NCBI RefSeq assembly: GCF_014650055.1
Contig: NZ_BMUF01000009.1
Location: forward strand, 49,069 to 113,068
Length of the DNA stretch: 64,000 bases
Direction: 5' to 3'
Source: Streptomyces malachitofuscus
Lineage (GTDB): Bacteria; Actinomycetota; Actinomycetes; Streptomycetales; Streptomycetaceae
In this document: piece after piece, positions 36,182-44,033 of the stretch
How the letters are laid out: each line of letters opens with the position of its first letter
Numbering within the stretch: position 1 is the stretch's first letter
Notes under the pieces: model-generated
What the model was told of the DNA's origin: nothing
Database searches by the model: none
What the model saw: the letters and a program-made list of their open reading frames with translations, nothing else
Translations under genes and position numbers: made by a program

Positions 36182-37737
36182 CCACGCTGCTCGACCCCTC
36201 GTCCCGGTCCCTCGTCTTCGCCGTGTTCTCGGTGTTCGTCGTGATCTGTCTGATGCTCTGCATCGTCACGGGCGCCGACGAGGACGACCGGGCTCTCGTA
36301 CGGTCCGACAGCCGCCGGCTGCGCTCCTGGCAACAGGGCATCGCGATGGGCGGCGACACCACCACGGTCGCGACCGTCACCGTGCTGGTGGGCATGGTCG
36401 CCACGTCCGGCTTCGACGGGCTCGGCGTCATGCTGGGCAGCCTGATCGGGGTGATGCTCTTCCTCGTGCTGATCATCGAGCCGCTGCGGGGGCACGCCTC
36501 GCGGACGGCCGCGGACATGCTGGACGCGCGCGGCAGCGGCGGGCGGGCGGTGCGCGTCTCGTGGGGCGTGGTGACCCTGCTCGTCTGCTTCCCGCTGCTG
36601 GTCGTGCAGTTGGTGGTGGTCGGCAACGTCGCGGCGGCGCTGATCGGGCAGCCCGGTGTGCGGACCGGCTGCATCGTGGTGATCGGCTGTGTGATGACGG
36701 CGCTCGCCGTCAGCGGCGGGATCCGCGGCACGGGCGTGGTGATGATCGTCAAGTCGGCGATCGCCCTGCCCGTGCTGGTGGTCGCCGCCGTACTGGTGCT
36801 CCACCGCTTCGGCGGGGACCCCGGGCGGCTGCTCGACGCCGCGGCGCACGGCTCGCGGATGGGTGAGGCCTATCTGCGTCCGGGCGGCTACACCGGCGAG
36901 GGGTGGGTCGGGGCCGTGAACCGGATCGGTCAGACCTTCGGCATGACGATGGCCACGCTGGCGATGCCCGCCGTGCTGATGCGGGCGATCTCGACGAAGA
37001 GCCCGCGCGGCGCCCGGACCGTCGGCCGCTGGATGCTCGGCGAACTCACCCTCCTGTACGGTGCGCTCGCCGTCGTCGGTGTCGGCGCGGCGGCCCTCGT
37101 CGGCGAGGCGCTGCGCGAGGCCGGTCCGGCGGCCCAGGTGTTCACCCCGCTGATCCTCGGGCGGGCGCTGGACAGCGGCGGCGTCCTGGTCGCGGCCCTG
37201 GCCTGCGTCCTCTTCCTCACCGCGCTCGCGGCCGTGGTCGATGTGACCCTCGCCGCCGGGATCACCCTGGGCCGGGACGTGCTGGGAGCGTCCGGCAAGG
37301 CGGACGGCGCCGCGTCCCGGTGGTCGGCGGCGTCGACGGGAGTGGTCGCCGCGGTCGTGGCGGTCGTCGTCGCGGACTGGAACCTGGTGGTCGTCTCGAC
37401 GCTCTGGCTCGGCATCTGCGGAGCCGCCCTCGCGCCCGTGCTGCTGTACGCCCTCTACTGGCCCGGGTTCACCGCCCGCGGTGCCCTGTGGTGCCTGTGG
37501 GGAGCCACGGTGGTGAGCATCGTGGCGCTCGCGGTGTCGCCGTACGCGTCCGGCGCGCCCGGGTCCGTCTTCCCGGGGCACGACTTCAGGATCTGGGACG
37601 TGACCATCCCGGGCCTGGTGACGGTGCCGGCCGGGTTCCTGCTGGGCTGGCTGGGCAGTGTCACGGATCGCCGGCACCGGACGGGCGGGGCGGGGCGGCC
37701 GTCCGGAGTCACTTATTCGCGTGCCGTCCGGCGATGA
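36178..37737 (+). CDS. sodium:solute symporter (SSS family, ActP-like)
   Basis: A 519-residue polytopic membrane protein with about 13 hydrophobic segments, resembling ActP-type acetate/monocarboxylate symporters in size and order. GMTMATLAMPAVLMRAISTKSPRGAR corresponds to the conserved SSS segment with PHVLMR in ActP, here MPAVLMR. The start is GTG 36178, overlapping the DUF485 stop and placed 6 bases after GGAGG; a GTG at 36172 is possible. Substrate not deducible; sodium-coupled organic acid uptake is likely. Confidence 0.85.
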   Translation: MTTLLDPSSRSLVFAVFSVFVVICLMLCIVTGADEDDRALVRSDSRRLRSWQQGIAMGGDTTTVATVTVLVGMVATSGFDGLGVMLGSLIGVMLFLVLIIEPLRGHASRTAADMLDARGSGGRAVRVSWGVVTLLVCFPLLVVQLVVVGNVAAALIGQPGVRTGCIVVIGCVMTALAVSGGIRGTGVVMIVKSAIALPVLVVAAVLVLHRFGGDPGRLLDAAAHGSRMGEAYLRPGGYTGEGWVGAVNRIGQTFGMTMATLAMPAVLMRAISTKSPRGARTVGRWMLGELTLLYGALAVVGVGAAALVGEALREAGPAAQVFTPLILGRALDSGGVLVAALACVLFLTALAAVVDVTLAAGITLGRDVLGASGKADGAASRWSAASTGVVAAVVAVVVADWNLVVVSTLWLGICGAALAPVLLYALYWPGFTARGALWCLWGATVVSIVALAVSPYASGAPGSVFPGHDFRIWDVTIPGLVTVPAGFLLGWLGSVTDRRHRTGGAGRPSGVTYSRAVRR

Positions 37738-37795
37738 GTTCCGAGGGCTGCCACGGTCGTAACCGGTACACGGACCGACAGCACAGGAGGACATC

Positions 37796-38404
37796 ATGTC
37801 CCGCAAGATCGTGGCCAGCGTGTTCATCTCGCTCGACGGCGTCGTCGAGGCACCCGACCAGTGGCACTTCCCCTACTTCAACGACGAGATGGGCGCGGCC
37901 GTGGGCGCGGGTCTGAGCAACGCCGACACCATGCTCTTCGGCCGCGTGACGTACGACAGCTTCGCCGGCGCCTGGCCGGAACGGGAGGCCGCGGGCGAGG
38001 AGGACGCGGGCTTCGCCAAGCAGCTCGGCGACATGCGGAAGATCGTGTTCTCCCGCAGCCCTCTCGACTTCCAGTGGCGCAACTCCGAGCAGGCGCAGGG
38101 CGACGTCGCCGAGGTGGCCGCCGCGCTCAAGCGGGAGCCGGGCGGAGACATCGGGCTGAGCGGCTCGATCTCGATCATCCGGCAGCTGCTCGCGGCCGGG
38201 CTGCTGGACGAGCTGCAGCTCCTCGTGCACCCGATCGCGGTGCGCAAGGGGATGCGTCTGTTCGACGAGGGGGAGTCCTCGATCCCGCTGAAGCTGCTGA
38301 AGTCGGAGACGTTCGGCACGGGGGTGCTGAACCTGGTGTACGGGCCGGACACGGCTCCGCCGACGGGCGGTTATGAGGAGGCGGTGGCTTCGCTCGGGGA
38401 GTAG
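37796..38404 (+). CDS. RibD C-terminal / dihydrofolate reductase-like protein
   Basis: A 202-residue cytosolic protein of the RibD_C fold: KIVASVFISLDGVVEAP at the start, DTMLFGRVTYDSFAGAWP, KIVFSRS, a GLSGSISIIRQLLAAGLLDEL segment (NADPH site), and LVHPIAVRKGMRLFDEG. Streptomyces genomes carry many such paralogues; most are uncharacterised NADPH-dependent reductases. GGAGG lies 8 bases before ATG 37796. It stands alone between the symporter and the whiJ-like module. Confidence 0.85.
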   Translation: MSRKIVASVFISLDGVVEAPDQWHFPYFNDEMGAAVGAGLSNADTMLFGRVTYDSFAGAWPEREAAGEEDAGFAKQLGDMRKIVFSRSPLDFQWRNSEQAQGDVAEVAAALKREPGGDIGLSGSISIIRQLLAAGLLDELQLLVHPIAVRKGMRLFDEGESSIPLKLLKSETFGTGVLNLVYGPDTAPPTGGYEEAVASLGE

Positions 38405-38464
38405 GAGGCCCCCACGGCAGGCGTGCTGCCCGCCTCTCCAGCGGACGGCACGCCCTCGAGCCGC

Positions 38465-38656
38465 TCAGCGCTCCGACGCGAAGTGCACGAACCGTGCCCA
38501 GCCTTCGCGGCCGACGGCGAAGGCCGGGCGGGTCACGTCCTTGGAGTCGCGTACGTGGATGGCCTGCTCGGTGACGGCGACCTCCACGCAGCTGTCACCC
38601 TGGGTGCCGCTGTAGCTGGACTTGAACCAGGCGAGTTCCGACACACCGCTGCTCAT
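38465..38656 (-). CDS. DUF397 protein of a whiJ-like module
   Basis: A 63-residue DUF397 protein: WFKSSYSGTQGDSCVEVAV, IHVRDSKD, and the end FAVGREGWARFVHFA are all family-typical. In Streptomyces such proteins are partners of DUF5753/XRE regulators and often antagonise them (WhiJ systems). Its ATG 38656 overlaps the stop of the XRE gene (ATGA), so the pair is made in a fixed ratio. Confidence 0.9.
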   Translation of the reverse strand: MSSGVSELAWFKSSYSGTQGDSCVEVAVTEQAIHVRDSKDVTRPAFAVGREGWARFVHFASER

Positions 38657-39540
38657 AGCTCTCCTCGCAGTCGCTCCAGCAGGTCCCGGGATTCCTTGGG
38701 GTTGAGGGCCTGCGAGCGCAGTGTGTCATAGCGTCGGCAGAGCAAGCTCACCTCTTTCGCGTCGGAGATCAGCCGCCCGTTCTGCTGCCCCTCGGAGTAT
38801 CCGAGTCGCCGTCCCTCCGGGGTCTCCACCAACTGGACGGGCCCGTCCAGGCACCCATGGAAGTCCAACTCCACCGGTACCACTTGAAGCGTCACGTTGC
38901 GCGGCGCGGTCAGCTCAAGCACGTGGTCCAGCATGTTCGCCTGGACCTGCGCCCCGCCCAGCCCGCGCCGGAAAACCGACTCCTCCACAATGAAGCCGAA
39001 CGGCACGGTCGGCCGCTCCCGCATCATCGCCTGCCGTTCCATTCGGGCCGTGACCTGCGCCTCCGTCTGATCGTCGGTCAGCAGCGGGATGCTGTTGTCG
39101 AACACCGCCCGCGCGTACGCCTCCGACTGCAACAACCCCGGAACCAACCGGCACTCATACGTGCACAGGCTCACCGCCTCCCGCTCCAGCCGCGCCCACC
39201 GCCGGAACCACGCCGCCAGTCCCGCCTCCCCGCGCGTCAGGTGCCGCGCGGCCTTCCGCAACGCCCCCGTGTTGCCCAGCGCCTCCTCCGCCCGCTCCAC
39301 GAACGCCTCGTCCGGCATCCGGCGCCCCAACTCCACCGACTCCACCGTGTGTTTGGAGTACTGGACGCGAGCGCCCAGGTCGACCCGGCTCAGCCCCACG
39401 TGCTCGCGCAACGCCTGGACGACGGCCCCGAACGTCCGCAGGCTGTCCGACGGATGCGGCTCCCGCTCCCACTCCCCCGCCGGAACCGCCCGCGCGCCGG
39501 CGCTCCCGGCCGCCTCCCCCTCGACCCCGACCACGTCCAT
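38653..39540 (-). CDS. XRE-family regulator with DUF5753 (WhiJ-like)
   Basis: A 295-residue regulator. The HTH is at about 33-88 (TFGAVVQALREHVGLSRVDLGARVQYSKHTVESVELGRR). DUF5753 follows to the end, with the family pattern YECRLVPGLLQSEAYARAVF, then TARMERQ and FIVEESVFRRGLGG. The start is ATG 39540; the frame stays open to 39750, so a longer form is possible. A perfect 21-bp inverted repeat sits at 39651-39671 upstream. It forms an operon with the DUF397 gene. The homologue WhiJ controls development in S. coelicolor; the target here is unknown. Confidence 0.9.
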   Translation of the reverse strand: MDVVGVEGEAAGSAGARAVPAGEWEREPHPSDSLRTFGAVVQALREHVGLSRVDLGARVQYSKHTVESVELGRRMPDEAFVERAEEALGNTGALRKAARHLTRGEAGLAAWFRRWARLEREAVSLCTYECRLVPGLLQSEAYARAVFDNSIPLLTDDQTEAQVTARMERQAMMRERPTVPFGFIVEESVFRRGLGGAQVQANMLDHVLELTAPRNVTLQVVPVELDFHGCLDGPVQLVETPEGRRLGYSEGQQNGRLISDAKEVSLLCRRYDTLRSQALNPKESRDLLERLRGEL

Positions 39541-39650
39541 CCGCCGCCCCTTTCCTCTCCTCCGCGCCACACCGCGACGGCCGTCTCTCGCGCCGTCCGC
39601 GTCCGCCCCAGCCTGACGGATCATCAGACGTACCGTCCACTCTTCGTGTC

Positions 39651-39671
39651 CGTACGCTGACGCAGCGTACG
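39651..39671. promoter_or_regulatory. 21-bp inverted repeat upstream of the WhiJ-like gene
   Basis: CGTACGCTG-ACG-CAGCGTACG, perfect 9-bp arms, in the 318-bp divergent gap between the XRE gene (39540) and the DUF397-like gene (39859). It is a likely operator for the XRE protein. Two CCGTACG direct repeats (41058-41064, 41073-41079) before the ATP-binding gene share its CGTACG core. Nothing else was found in the gap. Confidence 0.6.
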
Positions 39672-39858
39672 AGGTGTCACACTCGTCCCCGCCCCCGTCC
39701 GACCGCCACTCTGAGGTCACGGAGATCCGGGAAAGGCCGTGTGTGTCCACCGCTCACCTGCGGAAACACCCAGGCGGCACGCCCCTCCGTGCACTCCCGC
39801 CCCCCACGGGCGGCAGCGGCCGGACCCGGCCGCGTCGGACGAGCTGGAAGGTGCAGTC

Positions 39859-40083
39859 ATGCAGAACGGAACCACCCTGTACGCGCTCGACATCAGCGGG
39901 GCCTCGTTCACGAGGGCGTGCGGCGGTCCCTGCACGGAGGGGTGCGTGACCCTCGCCCGGATCGGCGCGGACGCCTGGGCGCTGGGCGAGAGCAAGCGGC
40001 CGGACGTACCGCCGCTGCGGTTCACCACGGAGGAACTGGACGCCGCCGGGATCGACCCGGCCCGCTTCGGCCTCGGCGCCTGA
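39859..40083 (+). CDS. DUF397-like small protein
   Basis: A 74-residue protein (MQNGTTLYALDISGASFTRA) with a cysteine-rich GGPCTEGCVTLARIG segment and PPLRFTTEELDAAGIDP at the end. The layout matches the DUF397 subgroup beside XRE/DUF5753 regulators: substrate-like strand, cysteine, then RFTxxEL. The cluster has three cysteines, which could bind metal. ATG 39859 follows a GGAAGG site. It is probably a second antagonist partner for the divergent WhiJ-like regulator. Confidence 0.7.
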   Translation: MQNGTTLYALDISGASFTRACGGPCTEGCVTLARIGADAWALGESKRPDVPPLRFTTEELDAAGIDPARFGLGA

Positions 40084-40167
40084 CCCTCCTCCCTCCCCTC
40101 CCCTGTCGCCGGCCGGACCGGGTCCCTCCCCGCGTCCGGCCGGCGCTCCGCACTCCGGGAGCAGCAC

Positions 40168-40635
40168 GTGCACCACCACGCCTACCTCTGGACCGGCCCG
40201 AAGGCGCGCTTCGACGACGAGGCCCTGCGACGGCCCCCGCACCCCGACCCGCCCCCGGCCGGGAGCAGGCCGGAACTGATCGAGCGCTACCGCCTGGTGG
40301 CCGCGGAGTTCCGCACGTCGGACCTCCCACCCCTGGAGACGGCGTACTGGCTCGTGAAGCCCCCCTCACTGGTGCGGGGCACCTGGCACGAGGCGAAGGA
40401 GGCGGCGGCCTGGCTGGGTGAGCGGCTGGCCGAGTACACGCCCCGGTTCACGACGGAGTCCGACCGGGACACCGCGCGCCTGGCCCGACTGGTGGACGCC
40501 GCCGCCCAACGGCTGGGCGCGGGCGGCGACGTGTCGTACGGCCACTACCTCGAACGCCCCTCGTACCTCGCCCTGGCCGTGGTGACGTGTTCTCCCAACC
40601 GTGCGGTCCCCGAACTGACCTGCCCCTGCGGGTGA
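40168..40635 (+). CDS. hypothetical protein
   Basis: A 155-residue soluble protein from GTG 40168 (MHHHAYLWTGPKARFDDEAL). Features seen: an N-terminal HHH, a central WLVKPPSLVRGTWHEAKEAAAWLGERL, and a C-terminal VVTCSPNRAVPELTCPCG with three cysteines. I recognise no family. It follows the DUF397-like gene by 84 bp in the same direction and may share its transcript. Confidence 0.65.
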   Translation: MHHHAYLWTGPKARFDDEALRRPPHPDPPPAGSRPELIERYRLVAAEFRTSDLPPLETAYWLVKPPSLVRGTWHEAKEAAAWLGERLAEYTPRFTTESDRDTARLARLVDAAAQRLGAGGDVSYGHYLERPSYLALAVVTCSPNRAVPELTCPCG

Positions 40636-40658
40636 CTGGGTACCGGGACTTCGTCCTC

Positions 40659-40865
40659 TCAGTGGAAGGCCAGCCAGCCGATGCCCAGAGCGCAGGTGAG
40701 ACCGGCGGCGGCCATGGCCACGGGACGGTTGCGGTCCAGCGTGAACCAGAGCAGCGCGGCGGTCACCAGCACGGCACCCGTGCCGGTCGCCGCGCGCAAC
40801 GGCCCGTCGCTGTAGCCGTATTCACCGAAATGCCGTGCCAGCCAGGCGAACCAGGTGATTCTCAT
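40659..40865 (-). CDS. small membrane protein, function unknown
   Basis: A 68-residue protein starting at ATG 40865 (MRITWFAWLARHFGEYG) with two hydrophobic segments (AATGTGAVLVTAALLWFTL and VAMAAAGLTCALGIGWLAFH). The ribosome site is weak, a GGGGGAG 13 bases upstream. It is convergent with the hypothetical gene. No known family. Confidence 0.55.
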   Translation of the reverse strand: MRITWFAWLARHFGEYGYSDGPLRAATGTGAVLVTAALLWFTLDRNRPVAMAAAGLTCALGIGWLAFH

Positions 40866-41126
40866 GATGCTTGCCGTCTCCCCCTGCGTACGTACCCCTG
40901 CTGGGCCGAAATGGCGCAACGGGGTTGAACCGGTGGCGTTTTCGGCAGCGGTGGTCAATCGCTGCGCTGACGCCTTACCGGGATCATTTCCTCATGCGCA
41001 GCTCAGTATCGCGCCAACAAGTGCGGAGCTCACCGGCGTACCGCCCGCTTCTCCCGTCCGTACGCCCGCTCTCCGTACGGGACGCGGCACTCGCCCCCGC
41101 CCGCACCGGGCCGCCACTCTGACGCC

Positions 41127-41600
41127 ATGAACCACGCAACACTTCGCGTCGCCACGCCCGTTCACACCTTTACGCAGTTGCTGTCGTCCACGCGGCGCGG
41201 CGCCCGTCTCGCCCGGCTGCTCACGGTGACCGAGCTGCGTTCCCGGGACGCCTCGCGAGAGCTCGTGGAGCGTGCCGAACTCGTCGTCGCGGAGTTGGCC
41301 GCCAACGCCGTCCTGCACGGCCGCGTGCCCGGCCGCTGCTTCCGGCTCACGCTCGCCCTCGACCCGGCGGCCCGCCTGCGTATCGAGGTCAGCGACGCCC
41401 GCGGAGACCTGCGCCCGCTCCCCCGCCCCACGGACACCGACCCACTCGGCACCACCGGACGCGGACTCACCCTCGTCACAGCCCTCGCCGACTCCTGGGA
41501 CTGCGTCCCCTACCCACCCAGCGGCAAGACCGTCCGAGCGGTGCTGACGACACCGGACTCCGGCGGCCCGGTCAGGGACGCTCCGTCGCCGCGGCCGTGA
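41127..41600 (+). CDS. HATPase-domain regulatory protein
   Basis: A 157-residue GHKL-type ATPase fold of the RsbW/SpoIIAB-like group. The N box is VVAELAANAVLHG, the G1 region IEVSDARGDL, and TGRGLTLV the G2 region. Many Streptomyces copies sit beside XRE/DUF397 pairs (abaA/whiJ arrangement), as here. It could be an anti-sigma kinase or a pure nucleotide-binding partner. Its last 29 bp overlap the end of the convergent WYL gene. Confidence 0.82.
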   Translation: MNHATLRVATPVHTFTQLLSSTRRGARLARLLTVTELRSRDASRELVERAELVVAELAANAVLHGRVPGRCFRLTLALDPAARLRIEVSDARGDLRPLPRPTDTDPLGTTGRGLTLVTALADSWDCVPYPPSGKTVRAVLTTPDSGGPVRDAPSPRP

Positions 41601-42534
41601 AGCGTGCCCCGAGCTCCGCGACGGCGGCGCGCAGTTCGCTCCCGCCGTCGACGCGGAAGGGGAAGGGCAGCCTCGCCAGCCACTCCTGCGCGTACATGTC
41701 CGGGTTGCGGGTGCTGCCTTCCAGCAGGCACCCCGCTCCCCAGGCTTCGAGCCGTCCCATGGGAGGACGGATCCACGGGGCGACCTCGGTCAGGGGTGCC
41801 TCGAAGACCACGCGGGTGGGGAACTCCCAGCCGAGGCCCAGGTTCTTCTCCAGTACGGCGATCGGGTCGAGGCCCCTGGGCGGTACGAAGCCGTGTCCGG
41901 TCGGCCGGACGGCGCTGACCCGGTCGATGCGGTAGGTGCGGATCGCGTCCGCGCGATGGGAGTGGCACAGCAGGTACCAGCGCCCGTACCGGACGACGAC
42001 GGACCAGGGATCCACCTCCGCCTCCCACTCGTTGCCGGCCTCGCTGCGGTACGTGACCGAGACGCGGCGGCCGGCGGCGACGGCCTCGACGAGTTCGCTG
42101 GTGACGGCGGGATCCGGGCGTGCCGAGTGGGGGTCGGGGGCGGCCGACGCGTACGACCGGAGCAGCGCCGCCTGCCGGCCGACGCCCTCCGGGAGCGCCT
42201 TGACCACCTTGTCCAGGGCCGTGCCGACCGGATCACCGGCGTCGGCCGCGGCCGGCCGGCCGCCGAGTACCGCCATCACCAGACCGACCGCCTCGGCCTG
42301 CGTGAACTGCACGGGAGGCAGCCGGGTACCGCGCCCCAGCCGGTACCCGCCGTGCGGCCCCCGGGCCGACTCCACGGGGATGCCGGCCTCCCGGAGGATC
42401 CCGACGTACCGGCGTGCGGCCCGCTCCGTGACGCCCAGCCGCACGGCCAGTTCGCCGGCCGTCGTACTGGGCCGGGCCCGGAGGATCTCCAGGGCGCGCA
42501 GCGCTCGCGCGGTGGGGCTGAGGTCGTTCGGCAC
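41572..42534 (-). CDS. WYL-domain transcriptional regulator
   Basis: A 320-residue regulator. The N-terminal DeoR-type winged helix (TTAGELAVRLGVTERAARRYVGILREAGIPVESARGPHGGYRLG) covers about residues 20-68. A WYL domain follows (VDPWSVVVRYGRWYLLCHSHRADAIRTYRIDRVSAV) with the Trp-Tyr-Leu signature. The C-terminal WCX extension is LGWEFPTRVVFEAPLTEVAPWI. WYL domains sense nucleic acids or nucleotides. It is divergent from the hydrolase at 42651 by 116 bp, which may be its target. Confidence 0.88.
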   Translation of the reverse strand: MPNDLSPTARALRALEILRARPSTTAGELAVRLGVTERAARRYVGILREAGIPVESARGPHGGYRLGRGTRLPPVQFTQAEAVGLVMAVLGGRPAAADAGDPVGTALDKVVKALPEGVGRQAALLRSYASAAPDPHSARPDPAVTSELVEAVAAGRRVSVTYRSEAGNEWEAEVDPWSVVVRYGRWYLLCHSHRADAIRTYRIDRVSAVRPTGHGFVPPRGLDPIAVLEKNLGLGWEFPTRVVFEAPLTEVAPWIRPPMGRLEAWGAGCLLEGSTRNPDMYAQEWLARLPFPFRVDGGSELRAAVAELGARFTAAATERP

Positions 42535-42650
42535 GGGAGCAGGCTAGTCCGCGGGCTCCGGATGCGGGCTCGGGCGGGGATGCGGCAGTGGATCGTCCGG
42601 ATCTGCTCCTACGGTGAGGCTCCACGCAGTCGGAGAAGGAGACACCGATC

Positions 42651-43337
42651 ATGGACATCGTGCTTGTCGGCGGCCTGTGGCTGAGCGGTTCCGTGTGGGA
42701 CCGCGTCGCGTCCGCGCTGGAGGATCTCGGCCACCGCCCCGTGCCGCTCACGCTCCCGGGGCAGGGGGACGGTTCCGTCTCCGCCACGCTCGACGACCAG
42801 GTGGCGGCGGTGCTCTCCGCCGTCGACGGGGCGTCGGGCAAGCCCATGGTCGTCGGTCATTCCGCGGCGTGTGCGCTGGCCTGGCTGGCCGCCGACCGGC
42901 GCCCGGAAGCGGTGGCGAAGGTCGCCCTCGTCGGCGGCTTCCCCGGCGTCGACGGCGAGCCGTACGCCGACCTGTTCGAGGTGCGTGACGGGGTGATGCC
43001 CTTTCCGGGGTGGGGCCCGTTCGAAGGGCCGGACGCCGCCGACCTGGACGACGAGGCCCGGCAGGAGCTGGCAGCTGCCGCGATTCCGGTGCCCGAGGGC
43101 GTGGCCAGGGGCGTGGTGCGGCTGGCGGACGAACGGCGGTTCGGCGTCCCGGTCCTCGTCGTGTGCCCCGAGTTCACCGTGGCGCAGGCGCGGGAGTGGA
43201 TCGGCGCCGGCGAGATTCCGGAGCTCGCCCGGGCCGAGCACGTCGACTTTGTCGACATCGGCTCCGGCCACTGGCCCATGGTCACCGAACCCGAGGAGCT
43301 GGCACGGATCCTGGCCGCCGCTGCCGACGGGGGCTGA
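42651..43337 (+). CDS. alpha/beta hydrolase
   Basis: A 228-residue alpha/beta hydrolase. The N-terminal strand is MDIVLVGGLWLSGSVWD, the nucleophile elbow VVGHSAACALAWLA (serine in GHSAA), and the catalytic histidine region is DIGSGHWPMVTEP. It resembles small EstE/pimeloyl-esterase-like proteins encoded beside WYL or ArsR regulators. Substrate unknown. The start ATG 42651 has GGAGAAGGAG just upstream. Likely controlled by the divergent WYL regulator. Confidence 0.82.
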   Translation: MDIVLVGGLWLSGSVWDRVASALEDLGHRPVPLTLPGQGDGSVSATLDDQVAAVLSAVDGASGKPMVVGHSAACALAWLAADRRPEAVAKVALVGGFPGVDGEPYADLFEVRDGVMPFPGWGPFEGPDAADLDDEARQELAAAAIPVPEGVARGVVRLADERRFGVPVLVVCPEFTVAQAREWIGAGEIPELARAEHVDFVDIGSGHWPMVTEPEELARILAAAADGG

Positions 43338-43391
43338 CGGCGACGGCGGACGTGACCCGCGCCTCCTCCTCCACCAGCCGCCGAGGCGGGC

Positions 43392-43901
43392 TCAGGCGGC
43401 CTGGTGGACCACGAGTTTGAACTCCGCCAGGACGATGTTCCGCGCCACGTTGTCGTCATGGGTGGCGCGCAGGGCGAGGGGGACGTCAGGGTCGACGAAG
43501 ATGCCCCACTGTTTCGTCCAGCACTGCATGCCGGGGCTGGGCGGCCGGTGCTCCGTCGCCGTGGTGTCGTTGGGCGACGGGGTGAGGCCGAGCGGGTCAC
43601 GGACGAACTGGTCGCGCAGTTCGTCGTAGCCCCCCGCCTCCCACTGGATCATCGCGTACAGGGTGCCCCAGCCGGCTGTGCTGGGCCATATCAGTCCGGA
43701 GCGGTCGTCCGAGTCCCAGTTCGTGACCACGTGGCCGTCCGGCTGGTTGACCTGGTGCATGGCGAAGCGGTCGGTGGACTCGGCGCTCCCGAAGGGGAAC
43801 CTGATGATCGTGTACGGGCTGTTCGCCGGGATCGACTGCGGAGTGTCCCGCTTCAGGGAACAGACCTGCACTCCGGGCGAATTCGGTGGAGGAGTGGACA
43901 T
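43392..43901 (-). CDS. hypothetical protein
   Basis: A 169-residue protein with a prolific aromatic/acidic centre (FAMHQVNQPDGHVVTNWDSDDRSGLIWPSTAGWGTLYAMIQWEAGGYDEL split over the fold) and a C-terminal DDNVARNIVLAEFKLVVHQ. There is no signal peptide or membrane segment. The even spacing of tryptophans suggests a beta-rich fold. I do not recognise the family. It starts at ATG 43901, divergent from the lipoprotein gene. Confidence 0.65.
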   Translation of the reverse strand: MSTPPPNSPGVQVCSLKRDTPQSIPANSPYTIIRFPFGSAESTDRFAMHQVNQPDGHVVTNWDSDDRSGLIWPSTAGWGTLYAMIQWEAGGYDELRDQFVRDPLGLTPSPNDTTATEHRPPSPGMQCWTKQWGIFVDPDVPLALRATHDDNVARNIVLAEFKLVVHQAA

Positions 43902-44033
43902 GCTCTCTTATATGCCCATCATGTCGCGGTTCGATGTGGCGTCCGGTCAGCAAATCACTTGAGACGTACAACCGTTCGGTCCGATGATCGGTCTCCTGAG
44001 CGACCGTCCGGTCGCCTTCACGAGGAGAACGTC

